A program made the position numbers and the translations under genes. Below the pieces are notes generated by a model. That model saw only the letters and a program-made list of their open reading frames with translations. It was not told the origin of the DNA and searched no databases. Positions 8,376-15,630 of a DNA stretch of 41,207 nucleotides are shown in pieces. The DNA is from Lachnospiraceae bacterium FE2018. Its GTDB lineage: Bacteria > Bacillota > Clostridia > Lachnospirales > Lachnospiraceae. Each line of letters starts with the position of its first letter. The stretch's first letter is position 1. Location: contig JNKK01000022.1 of the NCBI GenBank assembly GCA_000702845.1, forward strand, positions 1 to 41,207. Direction: 5' to 3'.

Positions 8376-9049
8376 GCATGTTATTCAATACAATCATCGA
8401 AAACGGAACACTGACAGGAACATCATTTTTTATTGCGACGTTTGTTTCGCTTGCAACCGGATTATTTATGGCTCTGATTTACAGCAGAAATCACCGCTAT
8501 ACAAAAAGCTTTATTGTATCGCTGGTGCTGCTGCCGGCCATTGTACAGATGGTGATTATGCTGGTTAACGGCAATATCGGAGCAGGTGTTGCAGTGGCAG
8601 GCGCATTCAGTCTGGTCCGTTTCCGGTCCGCGACCGGAACCAGTCAGGAAATCACCAGTATATTCCTGGCCATGGCAGTCGGTCTCGCAACGGGAATGGG
8701 TTATATCGCAATTGCAGTTGTATTTGCAGTACTGATTACGCTGGTCAATTATATTTTAAATATGACTCACTTCGGCGAGCACGGAACGGACCAGCGGATC
8801 CTGCGGATTACGATTCCGGAAAACCTGGATTTTGAGGGGATATTTGACGATCTGCTGGAAAACTATACGTTAGAACACAATATTGCAGAGGTAAAGACCA
8901 GCAATATGGGAAGTCTATACAAGCTGGAATATAATGTGATCTTCAGATCAGGTATCTCAGTGAAGGAACTGATGGATCAAATCCGTCAGCGCAACGGCAA
9001 TCTTGAGGTTTCCTGCAGCAGACCGGTGACGGCACTGGATGAACTGTAA
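8372..9049 (+). CDS. DUF4956 membrane protein
   Basis: A 225-residue protein with about four hydrophobic segments in the first 130 residues (approximately 16-38, 47-68, 73-90 and 95-130). The conserved-looking AGAFSLVRFRSATGTSQEI lies between the third and fourth. A soluble C-terminal domain (residues about 135-225, starting RILRITIPENLDFEGIFDDL) probably lies in the cytoplasm. DUF4956 genes commonly sit next to VTC-domain genes; a membrane partner or channel for the VTC enzyme is a reasonable inference, but the function is not established. It overlaps the VTC stop by four bases. Confidence 0.85.
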   Translation: MSMLFNTIIENGTLTGTSFFIATFVSLATGLFMALIYSRNHRYTKSFIVSLVLLPAIVQMVIMLVNGNIGAGVAVAGAFSLVRFRSATGTSQEITSIFLAMAVGLATGMGYIAIAVVFAVLITLVNYILNMTHFGEHGTDQRILRITIPENLDFEGIFDDLLENYTLEHNIAEVKTSNMGSLYKLEYNVIFRSGISVKELMDQIRQRNGNLEVSCSRPVTALDEL

Positions 9050-9110
9050 GAAAGAGAGAGGAATCTGATTCTTGCGGATTTTCGATAAAATATTCAAAGA
9101 GGTGATGAAT

Positions 9111-11003
9111 ATGAAAAAGGCAGTTATGTTTTTCCTGATGATATCGATGATGACAACGAGTATAACAGGATGCGGGTCTGTCGGAAGTACATCTTCTTCG
9201 ACCGCGTCTGCAGCAAGTTCCGGTTTGATAAATGACACAGCGGAACCGGAAGAAGCGGAAGCATCGGAAGATGATACTTCTGACAGGGAAATAACCGATA
9301 CAGGGCGTGAAGCGGATGATCCGACCGCACAGGAACCCGGCGGCAAAACAAATCAGGACAGTGCAGTCCCGGGCAGCGAAGCGAAGCTGATCACGCCGGT
9401 TGAATCACTTGATCTGACGGATATGTTTACTGAACGGGACCGGGATGCATCTTATGATGATAGCAGCTCGGCAAAGATCACGCTGAACGGAACTTCAGCC
9501 GAAGTCGCGGGCAGCGGTGCCGCGGCGGACGGATCAACTGTGACGATTACGGAAGAAGGTACTTACATTGTCAGCGGAACCCTGACAGACGGACAGATTA
9601 TTGTAGAGGCGAATGATTCTGCAAAAGTACAGATTGTACTGGATGGTGCAGAAATCACCAATAATGACAGTGCGTGCATTCTGGTGCGGTCGGCAGACAA
9701 AGTATGTATCACCCTTGCTGACGGGACGACAAATACACTCTCGGATACAGGAGATGCCTATACACAGGAAAGTGAAGATTATACGATTGACGGTGTGATC
9801 TTCAGCCGGGAAGATCTGACCCTGAACGGCAGCGGCAAACTGATTGTAAATGCAAATTACAAACACGCGGTTGTGAGTAAGGATGATCTGGTGATTACCG
9901 GCGGTACGTACGAAATTACGGCAAAAAATAAAGGACTTGCCGGTAAGGATTCTGTCCGGATCCAGGACGGGACAATCAGCATTACTTCAGAAGATGATGC
10001 CATCCACACCAGTAACGCGGAAGAGACCGGAAAGGGATTTGTCTATATTGAGGGCGGAAATCTTACACTGTCTGCCGGAGATGACGGCATTCACGCGGAG
10101 ACGGCCCTGGTAATAGCGGGCGGAACGATTGATATTGCGCAGAGCTATGAGGGACTCGAAGGTGCTTCTATTGATATTAAGGACGGGACAGTCAATGTCA
10201 AAGCAAGTGATGACGGGATGAATGCCTCGATTTCCGACGGGGATTCGGATAAGACGGACGGCGTGGAGAACGACGGATTCATGTTCCGGGATCAGGACGC
10301 GCAGATTCAGAATGGTTCAGACAGTCAGAATCAGGAAAGCGGCGAAGTTCGGCAGGCAGATGACTCCGTACAGAACGATATGGTCATGCATGGCGGTCAT
10401 GGCGGTATGGGCGGTGGCGGCATGATGGACGCGCAGCCGGCGGCTTATCTTAAGATCAGCGGTGGTACTGTTTATGTCAATGCAGAAGGAGATGGTCTGG
10501 ACTCTAACGGGATGCTTTATATTGAAGGCGGAACAACAACAGTTGACGGACCGACTAACAGCGGAAATGGATCTCTGGATTACGGAACCGGCGCGGAGAT
10601 CACAGGCGGAACGATTGTTGCAGCCGGAAGCCTGGGAATGGCAGAGACATTTGGAGACAGTTCCACACAGTATTCCATCATGTATAATCTGGAATCTGCC
10701 GTTTCTGAAGGGACTGAGGTAAGTCTGATCGATTCCGCGGGCAATACCGTCATGACGATGACACCGGAAAAATCATATCAGTCCCTGCTGTTCAGTTCAC
10801 CGGATCTTACAGAAGGAACATACACAATTAAAGCAGGCGTAACAGAGGAAACCGTTGAAGTTTCAGGCGTAGTGACCACTGCCGGCGCAGAAGGCGGAAT
10901 GCATGGCGGCAGAAACGGCGGATTCGGAGATATGAAAAAGGGGGCAGGCAGATTTGACGGTCATGGCCGGATGGGACAGAATGGAGAAGAAGGAAAAAAC
11001 TGA
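9111..11003 (+). CDS. DUF4353 carbohydrate-binding-domain lipoprotein
   Basis: A 630-residue secreted protein. The N-terminus has Lys-Lys, a hydrophobic stretch and the lipobox SITGC, so it is probably lipid-anchored. A Ser/Asp/Glu-rich linker (to about residue 110) is followed by a repetitive beta-rich domain with recurrent ...I.GGTxxI.A.DDGIHA... units, such as IEGGNLTLSAGDDGIHAE and ISGGTVYVNAEGDGLDSNG. A Gly/Met/His-rich insert (GGHGGMGGGGMM) lies near residue 430, and the C-terminus is Gly-rich. The ATG at 9111 has AAAGAGG eight bases upstream. It follows the VTC and DUF4956 genes with a 61-base gap and probably belongs to their operon. Ligand and role are unknown. Its stop codon directly follows a candidate frameshift heptamer, described separately. 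Confidence 0.85.
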   Translation: MKKAVMFFLMISMMTTSITGCGSVGSTSSSTASAASSGLINDTAEPEEAEASEDDTSDREITDTGREADDPTAQEPGGKTNQDSAVPGSEAKLITPVESLDLTDMFTERDRDASYDDSSSAKITLNGTSAEVAGSGAAADGSTVTITEEGTYIVSGTLTDGQIIVEANDSAKVQIVLDGAEITNNDSACILVRSADKVCITLADGTTNTLSDTGDAYTQESEDYTIDGVIFSREDLTLNGSGKLIVNANYKHAVVSKDDLVITGGTYEITAKNKGLAGKDSVRIQDGTISITSEDDAIHTSNAEETGKGFVYIEGGNLTLSAGDDGIHAETALVIAGGTIDIAQSYEGLEGASIDIKDGTVNVKASDDGMNASISDGDSDKTDGVENDGFMFRDQDAQIQNGSDSQNQESGEVRQADDSVQNDMVMHGGHGGMGGGGMMDAQPAAYLKISGGTVYVNAEGDGLDSNGMLYIEGGTTTVDGPTNSGNGSLDYGTGAEITGGTIVAAGSLGMAETFGDSSTQYSIMYNLESAVSEGTEVSLIDSAGNTVMTMTPEKSYQSLLFSSPDLTEGTYTIKAGVTEETVEVSGVVTTAGAEGGMHGGRNGGFGDMKKGAGRFDGHGRMGQNGEEGKN

Positions 11004-11077
11004 AAGAACTGCCGGACCTGGAGATTATTACGGAAGACGAATTCCAGAAAAAGAAAAAAGAACTGCCGGGACTTTAA
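10994..11077 (+). other. A-AAA-AAC heptamer and SHOCT-like tail in the -1 frame
   Basis: The DUF4353 frame ends GGA-AAA-AAC-TGA. The heptamer A AAA AAC (10994-11000) is in the phase required for -1 slippage. In the -1 frame the next 25 codons read LKELPDLEIITEDEF..KKKELPGL and stop at the TAA at 11075-11077. This closely resembles the SHOCT motif (L-x-x-L-x-x-x-G-x-I-T-E-E-E-F-x-x-K-K-x-x-L-L). The tail has no start codon of its own with a ribosome binding site. It could be programmed frameshifting, transcriptional slippage on the A6 run, a recent one-base deletion, or a sequencing error. Confidence 0.5.
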
Positions 11078-11081
11078 AGAC

Positions 11082-11110
11082 TTGTCAAAATCCACAAAGC
11101 AGTATAAACT
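11082..11110 (+). promoter_or_regulatory. Probable ptsH promoter
   Basis: TTGTCA at 11082-11087 and TAAACT at 11105-11110 with 17 bases between. TATAAA at 11103 would give only 15. It lies 60 bases before the gene. Confidence 0.5.
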
Positions 11111-11169
11111 AAGAGTAGTTTTATCGTATATTTTTTTAGAATTGCAGTGAGAAAGAAAGGGAAGGTATT

Positions 11170-11427
11170 ATGAAAAGCTTCAGCTATGTAATTACTGATA
11201 ATGAAGGCATCCATGCAAGACCGGCAGGCGAACTTGTAAAGCTCTGCAAGACATTCAAGAGTGATATCACAATTGCAAAGGACGGAAAGTCCGGCAAGGC
11301 AACCAAGATTCTCTCAGTTATGTCTCTTGGCGCAACAAAGGGAAGCACCGTTGAATTCACTGTTGAAGGCGAAGACGAAGAAGCAGCTGCAGCTGCAGTG
11401 GAAGCTTTCATGAAAGAGAATCTGTGA
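11170..11427 (+). CDS. ptsH: HPr family phosphocarrier protein
   Basis: An 85-residue HPr-like protein. The active-site His is in EGIHARPAGEL, where it would receive phosphate from enzyme I and pass it to enzymes II of the sugar phosphotransferase system. By alignment to Bacillus HPr, the regulatory Ser46 position (KSIMGVMSLG) reads TKILSVMSLG here, so Ser46 is replaced by Lys. Phosphorylation by HPr kinase at that site, and therefore CcpA co-repressor function, would not be expected. It may be a second HPr paralogue. The gene stands alone with GAAAGGGAAGG upstream and a bidirectional terminator behind it. Confidence 0.88.
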   Translation: MKSFSYVITDNEGIHARPAGELVKLCKTFKSDITIAKDGKSGKATKILSVMSLGATKGSTVEFTVEGEDEEAAAAAVEAFMKENL

Positions 11428-11439
11428 TTACACCGCAGT

Positions 11440-11497
11440 CATAAAGAATATGAAAAAACCAGCCTGAATCCGGGCTGGTTTTTTCATATTCTTTATG
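11440..11497. terminator. Bidirectional terminator, 25-bp perfect palindrome, between ptsH and mgtE
   Basis: Positions 11440-11464 and 11473-11497 are perfect reverse complements around an eight-base loop. The core AACCAGCC/GGCTGGTT has an A6 run on one side and a T6 run on the other, so it can terminate both convergent genes. The complementarity extends about ten bases beyond the usual terminator on each side. Confidence 0.93.
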
Positions 11498-11511
11498 AAA
11501 CAAACTTCGGG

Positions 11512-12873
11512 TTATACTGCAAGGTGCAGTATATTGGTCGCAAGTGTAAAATACACAAGCAGCGCTACAGCGTCAACAATGGTCGTGATCAGCGGACTGG
11601 CCATAACAGCCGGATCGAATCCGATCCGGTTGGCAACCATCGGAAGAACACATCCGATTGTCTTTGCAAAGGTTATTACAACCACAAGTGTGATACAGAC
11701 AACCAGTGCAACGGTCATAGGAAGCCTGTCAACGACCTGAAGTTTAACGAAGTTGGCGGCGGCGAGGGTGATGCCGCACATGACAGCGACGCGGATTTCT
11801 TTCCAGACGACAATGAATAGATTTTTAAACTCGATTTCATTCAGCGAGAGTCCGCGGATGATTGAGACGCTTGCCTGAGATCCGGCATTTCCGGCAGTGT
11901 CCATCAGCATCGGAATATATGCAGTCAGCACGACATAGGCCGAAAGTGCAGATTCAAACCGGGTGATGATCGATCCGGTAAAGGTGGCGGAGAGCATCAG
12001 AAACAGCAGCCAGGGAATACGCTTTTTATAGGTATCCAGAATGCCGGTTCTCATATAAGGCTTCTCCGTCGGGATGATCGCGGCCATCTTCTCGATATCC
12101 TCTGTCGCCTCTTCCTGCAGAATATCGATGATATCGTCGATGGTAATAATTCCTACCAGACGGTTTTCGTGGTCGACAACCGGCATAGCCGTAAAGTCAT
12201 ATTTCTGGAAGAGGCGGGCCGCTTCCTCCTGGTCGGTCGTCGTGTTAATGCTGATGACATTTTCATTCATGATATCGCCGATCAGAGCGTCGTTGTCCTG
12301 AATCAGCAGATAACGCAGAGCCACAGTGCCGAGAAGCCGGCGTGAATCATCCAGCACGTAACAGATATTGACAGTTTCCGAGTCCAGGCCGATCCTGCGG
12401 ATGCGCGTAATCGCCTGCTCGACCGTCATGCGGGCCTTCAGATCCATAAATTCGACCGTCATAACAGACCCGGCGGAATCCTCCGGATACTGAAGCAGCA
12501 TATTGACATCGTGGCGGGTTTCCGGGCTGGTATTGGCAAGCAGGCGCTTGACAACATTTGCCGGCATTTCTTCGAGAACATCGGCAGCATCATCGGACAT
12601 CAGATTGTCGATAATGTTCGATGCCTCGCGGGTAGACAGTGACATGATGATAAACTGCTGGGTGTCGTCATCCATCAGCGGGAAGACATCGGCAACAAGA
12701 GACTTCGGAAGAATGCGGAACAGTTTCAGTGAATCCTCATCCTCCAGTCCGTCCATGACGGCAGCGATATCGGCGGGGTTCATCTCCAGAGCTTCTTCGC
12801 GCAGTTTGCCGTACTGACGGGTCTCCATCAGGCTCAGCAGAAGATCAGCATGATCCATTTGTTCCTTGGACAT
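11512..12873 (-). CDS. mgtE: Magnesium transporter MgtE
   Basis: A 453-residue Mg2+ channel of the cytoplasmic membrane. The acidic N-terminal superhelical domain (MNPADIAAVMDGLEDED; FPLMDDDTQQFI; LMSDDAADVLEEMP) and two CBS domains (about residues 130-250, including DFTAMPVVDHENRLVGIITIDDIIDIL) form the Mg2+ sensor. Five membrane segments follow from about residue 280, with the pore region TAYIPMLMDTAGNAGSQAS. The family gates closed at high internal Mg2+. The ATG has AAAGGAG seven bases upstream, but both lie inside a short upstream reading frame and next to a strong hairpin; see the leader entries. It is convergent with ptsH. Confidence 0.95.
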   Translation of the reverse strand: MSKEQMDHADLLLSLMETRQYGKLREEALEMNPADIAAVMDGLEDEDSLKLFRILPKSLVADVFPLMDDDTQQFIIMSLSTREASNIIDNLMSDDAADVLEEMPANVVKRLLANTSPETRHDVNMLLQYPEDSAGSVMTVEFMDLKARMTVEQAITRIRRIGLDSETVNICYVLDDSRRLLGTVALRYLLIQDNDALIGDIMNENVISINTTTDQEEAARLFQKYDFTAMPVVDHENRLVGIITIDDIIDILQEEATEDIEKMAAIIPTEKPYMRTGILDTYKKRIPWLLFLMLSATFTGSIITRFESALSAYVVLTAYIPMLMDTAGNAGSQASVSIIRGLSLNEIEFKNLFIVVWKEIRVAVMCGITLAAANFVKLQVVDRLPMTVALVVCITLVVVITFAKTIGCVLPMVANRIGFDPAVMASPLITTIVDAVALLVYFTLATNILHLAV

Positions 12874-12961
12874 GACAGTTCTCCTTTACATATGTGGTTT
12901 TGTGATGGCAACTTCGCGGATGAAGATCATCGTCATTCGATGAAATATAATTCTTTTTCAC
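12845..12961 (-). CDS. Putative 38-residue leader peptide upstream of and overlapping mgtE
   Basis: A GTG start at 12961-12959 has a near-perfect AAGGAGGT site six bases upstream. The frame runs 38 codons, begins MKKNYISSNDDDLHPRSCHH, and ends at 12845, 29 bases inside mgtE in another frame. The frame therefore crosses the mgtE ribosome binding site and start codon. Three consecutive Asp codons followed by Leu-His-Pro lie at residues 10-15. Acidic and proline-containing leader peptides are known to sense low Mg2+ in Salmonella (MgtL before mgtA). No peptide family is recognised. Translation is inferred from the site strength and position; it has not been shown. Confidence 0.55.
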   Translation of the reverse strand: MKKNYISSNDDDLHPRSCHHKTTYVKENCHVQGTNGSC

Positions 12962-12989
12962 AAAACCACCTCCTTTTTCAGAACTGTCA
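12873..12989 (-). promoter_or_regulatory. Nested inverted repeats forming the mgtE leader structure
   Basis: Outer stem: TGACAGTTCT (12873-12882 on the + strand) is perfectly complementary to AGAACTGTCA (12980-12989). Inner stem: GTGGTTTTGTGA (12894-12905) is perfectly complementary to TCACAAAACCAC (12958-12969). A five-base hairpin CATCG/CGATG lies in the loop (12929-12943). In the RNA the outer stem touches the mgtE start codon and the end of its ribosome binding site. The inner stem covers the leader-peptide GTG and part of its site. The two AGGAG sequences face each other in the internal loop. The M-box consensus is not recognised. Confidence 0.7.
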
Positions 12990-13025
12990 GAACAGATCAG
13001 ATTTCGGCAAAAGCCGATCAGATTT

Positions 13026-13054
13026 ATTATAAGCACTGGGTTCTGGAAAGTAAA
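13026..13054 (-). promoter_or_regulatory. Probable mgtE promoter
   Basis: On the minus strand, TTTACT (-35, 13049-13054) and TATAAT (-10, 13026-13031) are separated by 17 bases. Transcription would begin near 13019, giving a leader of about 145 bases. Its 5' end folds into CGGC-TTTT-GCCG (13005-13016). Confidence 0.65.
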
Positions 13055-13157
13055 GGTTTTTTGACCGTGCTGCCGTGTTGATGGTATGATGTACTGGTCA
13101 GAGAAACGAGGAAAGGGTTTGCGGTTCTGCGTGGACAGAGAAGCAGAGAGGTGCTGC

Positions 13158-13688
13158 ATGGAAATTGAACGGAAATGGAATGTTGAAGGATGGCCCGTGC
13201 TGAGATACGGACTGAAGATGATCGAAGAACACAAAATGCGTCAGGGATATCTGAATGTGAGACCGACGGTACGGATCCGTGAAGAGGCGCGGACCGGAGG
13301 CGATACGGAGTGGATTCTGTGCCTGAAATCACAGGGAACGATTGCACGTCAGGAAATTGAAATCAGGATCACACAGGAAACATTTGCAGAGATCGAAGAG
13401 ATGATCGGGATCCCTCTGATCGAAAAGACGCGGCGCACATATCAGCTGCCGGATGGTCTGAAGCTGGAAGTGAACCATGTGGATGCCGGTCTCCCGACTG
13501 AATTCTGGTATGCCGAAGTTGAATATGAAAGCATGGAACAGGCGCGAAGCTGGGATCCTGCGGCGGCCGGTTTATCTTCCTATCTGCAGGATGACGTATC
13601 GGAGGAACCCGGACAGAGTATGGGAGCGTTCTGGGAGGTGACACGGCTTCGGGAAAGTAGTTCTGTACAAACAGAACCGGATCGCTGA
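13158..13688 (+). CDS. CYTH-domain protein (triphosphate tunnel metalloenzyme family)
   Basis: A 176-residue protein beginning MEIERKW, the ExExK motif that defines the CYTH domain. Further tunnel-like strands are RPTVRIREE, WILCLKSQG, ARQEIEIRI, KTRRTYQLPDGLKLEVNHVD and YAEVEYES. CYTH proteins bind triphosphates with divalent metal; bacterial members include tripolyphosphatases and class IV adenylate cyclases. Which activity applies here cannot be told. The start at 13158 has GAGAGG upstream and begins with the motif; the upstream ATG at 13086 has no site. Together with the VTC-domain gene at 7539, the window holds two members of the tunnel superfamily. Confidence 0.85.
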   Translation: MEIERKWNVEGWPVLRYGLKMIEEHKMRQGYLNVRPTVRIREEARTGGDTEWILCLKSQGTIARQEIEIRITQETFAEIEEMIGIPLIEKTRRTYQLPDGLKLEVNHVDAGLPTEFWYAEVEYESMEQARSWDPAAAGLSSYLQDDVSEEPGQSMGAFWEVTRLRESSSVQTEPDR

Positions 13689-13762
13689 GGAAATGTGACA
13701 GACTCCGGCATTACCGGTATTTTGTATCAGGTCTGAAATGCGCTGAAAAAGCGCCGGCAGAT

Positions 13763-13972
13763 TTAGAATGATTGTAATGAAAGCTGCTCTGTCGCGTGGC
13801 GTTCGGGCAGCTTCAGCGAAAATGGGATCCCCTTATGCAGAACGATCTGCTGATAATAGTAAGTGATAGCGGCTGAAGCGGACATACCGAGCTGCGCCAG
13901 AATATACTCGGCGCGTTCGCGCAGTTCTGCGTCAATAAAAGCTTCTACCAGAACGTGATGTTCGTCGGTCAT
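13763..13972 (-). CDS. Orphan RelB/DinJ-family antitoxin-like protein
   Basis: A 69-residue protein with the pattern ELRERAEYILAQLGMSASAAITYYYQQIVLHKGIPF (residues about 14-49; landmark ends ELRERAE and KGIPF), which fits the ribbon-helix-helix RelB/DinJ antitoxin family. The start at 13972 has AAGAGGAG upstream; the longer frame to 14068 runs past its promoter and is rejected. No RelE/YafQ-type toxin gene lies next to it on either strand. It may act as a stand-alone regulator or a remnant. AGTATACT, a perfect palindrome, lies between its binding site and start (13977-13984). Confidence 0.75.
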   Translation of the reverse strand: MTDEHHVLVEAFIDAELRERAEYILAQLGMSASAAITYYYQQIVLHKGIPFSLKLPERHATEQLSLQSF

Positions 13973-14005
13973 AATTAGTATACTCCTCTTGTGTCGTTGT
14001 GTTTG

Positions 14006-14034
14006 ATTATACAATAATGCTGGAGAGCTGTCAC
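14006..14034 (-). promoter_or_regulatory. Probable promoter of the RelB/DinJ-like gene
   Basis: On the minus strand GTGACA (14029-14034) and TATAAT (14006-14011) are 17 bases apart. GTATAC words at 13978 and 14061 flank it and could be operator half-sites for autoregulation, as is usual for this family. Confidence 0.6.
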
Positions 14035-14127
14035 GCGTTCTATTATAGCATTGCGGGCAAGTATACAAAAATGACTTTTTTCTGTTTAGCGGAAAGAACT
14101 CTAAGCAAAGACCAGATCGTTCTGTTT

Positions 14128-14156
14128 TTGACGCAGATGCATATTTATAGTATGAT
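14128..14156 (+). promoter_or_regulatory. Promoter of the sulfhydrylase gene
   Basis: TTGACG (14128-14133) and TATGAT (14151-14156) with a 17-base spacer. The following leader of about 80 bases contains a GTCTGC/GCAGAC inverted repeat, but no SAM riboswitch or T-box was recognised. Confidence 0.7.
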
Positions 14157-14246
14157 GTAATACAGTGTTAAAGGATCTGAGATACTGTCTGCTCCTGTTT
14201 TCTGCCGGCGGCAGACGATCAGAAAAGAAATCGGAGGTTATTTTTC

Positions 14247-15524
14247 ATGAGAAGAGAGACAATGTGTATTCAGGCGGGGTATGAGCCGAAGAACGGGGAA
14301 TCCAGAATGATCCCGATAATTCAGAGTACAACATTTAAATATGATACCAGTGAGGACATGGGAAAGCTGTTTGATCTGCAGGCATCCGGATATTTCTATA
14401 CGAGGCTGCAGAATCCGACGAATGATCTGGTGGCGGCAAAAATAGCAGCGCTTGAAGGCGGTACGGCTGCGATGCTGACTTCTTCGGGGCAGGCGGCGAG
14501 TTTCTTTTCCGTTTTTAATATTGCAGGTGCAGGGGATCATATTGTGGCATCCGCGACAATATACGGCGGAACTTTCAACCTGTTCAATGTGACAATGAAA
14601 CGAATGGGAATTGATTTTACGTTTGTTGATCCTGATTGTTCCGATGAGGAGCTCGAGGCGGCATTCCGTCCGAATACGAAAGCTGTTTTCGGTGAGACGA
14701 TTGCAAATCCGGCACTCGTTGTCTTTGATATCGAGCGCTTCGCAGATGCGGCTCATGCACATGGCGTTCCGCTGATCATTGATAACACATTCGCAACACC
14801 GATCAACTGCCGGCCATTTGAGTGGGGTGCGGACATCGTTGTTCATTCTACGACGAAATATATGGATGGTCATGATACAGCGGTCGGCGGCTGCATTGTT
14901 GATTCCGGCAAATTTGACTGGCGTGCATATGCTGACAAATATCCAGGCCTGACAACACCGGATGAATCTTATCACGGAATTACCTACGTGGATCAGTTCG
15001 GGCTGGAAGGCGCTTATATTACGAAGGCAACTGCACAGCTGATGCGCGATTTCGGTTCGATCCAGGCGCCGCAGAATGCCTTCTACCTGAATCTCGGTCT
15101 GGAGTCACTTGCCGTACGTATGGAACGGCACTGCAGCAATGCGCAGAAGGTTGCGGAATATCTGCAGGGAAATGACGCGGTGGAATGGGTCAATTATCCC
15201 GGACTTCCGGATAACAAATACTATGAGCGTGCACAGAAGTACATGCCGGACGGAACATGCGGTGTTATTTCTTTCGGTGTCAAAGGCGGACGTACAGCAG
15301 CTGAGACATTTATGAAACATCTGAAAATCGGTATGATTGCGACACATGTTGCTGACGCACATACCTGCGTGCTTCATCCTGCATCTTCGACGCACAGGCA
15401 GCTCAGTGACGAGGAGCTTCTGGCCAGCGGTGTATCACCGGATCTGATCCGTCTGTCTGTCGGTATTGAACATGTGGATGATATCATCGAAGACCTTGCA
15501 CAGGCACTTTCATCCGTAAAGTAA
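14247..15524 (+). CDS. metY: O-acetylhomoserine aminocarboxypropyltransferase/sulfhydrylase family (PLP)
   Basis: A 425-residue Cys/Met-metabolism PLP enzyme. In MetY-type enzymes O-acetylhomoserine and sulfide give homocysteine. Visible are YTRLQNPTNDLVAAKIAALEGG, SSGQAASFF, the cofactor region IIDNTFATPINCRPFEWGADIVVHS and the Schiff-base lysine in STTKYMDGHDTAVGG. The length and the block HHxIT-like YHGITYVDQFGLEGAYITK match the MetY subgroup better than MetB/MetC, though methionine gamma-lyase-type activity cannot be excluded. It has a strong CGGAGG site and its own promoter, with no adjacent methionine genes. Confidence 0.88.
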   Translation: MRRETMCIQAGYEPKNGESRMIPIIQSTTFKYDTSEDMGKLFDLQASGYFYTRLQNPTNDLVAAKIAALEGGTAAMLTSSGQAASFFSVFNIAGAGDHIVASATIYGGTFNLFNVTMKRMGIDFTFVDPDCSDEELEAAFRPNTKAVFGETIANPALVVFDIERFADAAHAHGVPLIIDNTFATPINCRPFEWGADIVVHSTTKYMDGHDTAVGGCIVDSGKFDWRAYADKYPGLTTPDESYHGITYVDQFGLEGAYITKATAQLMRDFGSIQAPQNAFYLNLGLESLAVRMERHCSNAQKVAEYLQGNDAVEWVNYPGLPDNKYYERAQKYMPDGTCGVISFGVKGGRTAAETFMKHLKIGMIATHVADAHTCVLHPASSTHRQLSDEELLASGVSPDLIRLSVGIEHVDDIIEDLAQALSSVK

Positions 15525-15630
15525 AACAGACCCAGAGTACAGTTATTTGTGCCGGCCTGATGCCGCCATTAAATAAAGAATCTGCAAATTAAAAGATTTT
15601 TAGTTTATTACATAACGAAGGAGGATCATT

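Noticed and set aside
11004-11077. Independent small gene for the SHOCT-like tail
   Set aside because: No start codon with a ribosome binding site in that frame after the stop at 10955-10957; it is better explained as a tail of the preceding gene.
12874-13060. M-box (ykoK) magnesium riboswitch before mgtE
   Set aside because: The expected conserved blocks were not recognised and the leader is short; the visible structure is a simple nested hairpin with an upstream frame. An Infernal search would settle this.
13973-14068. Longer N-terminus of the RelB/DinJ-like protein
   Set aside because: It would run through the -10 and -35 elements and lacks a ribosome binding site.
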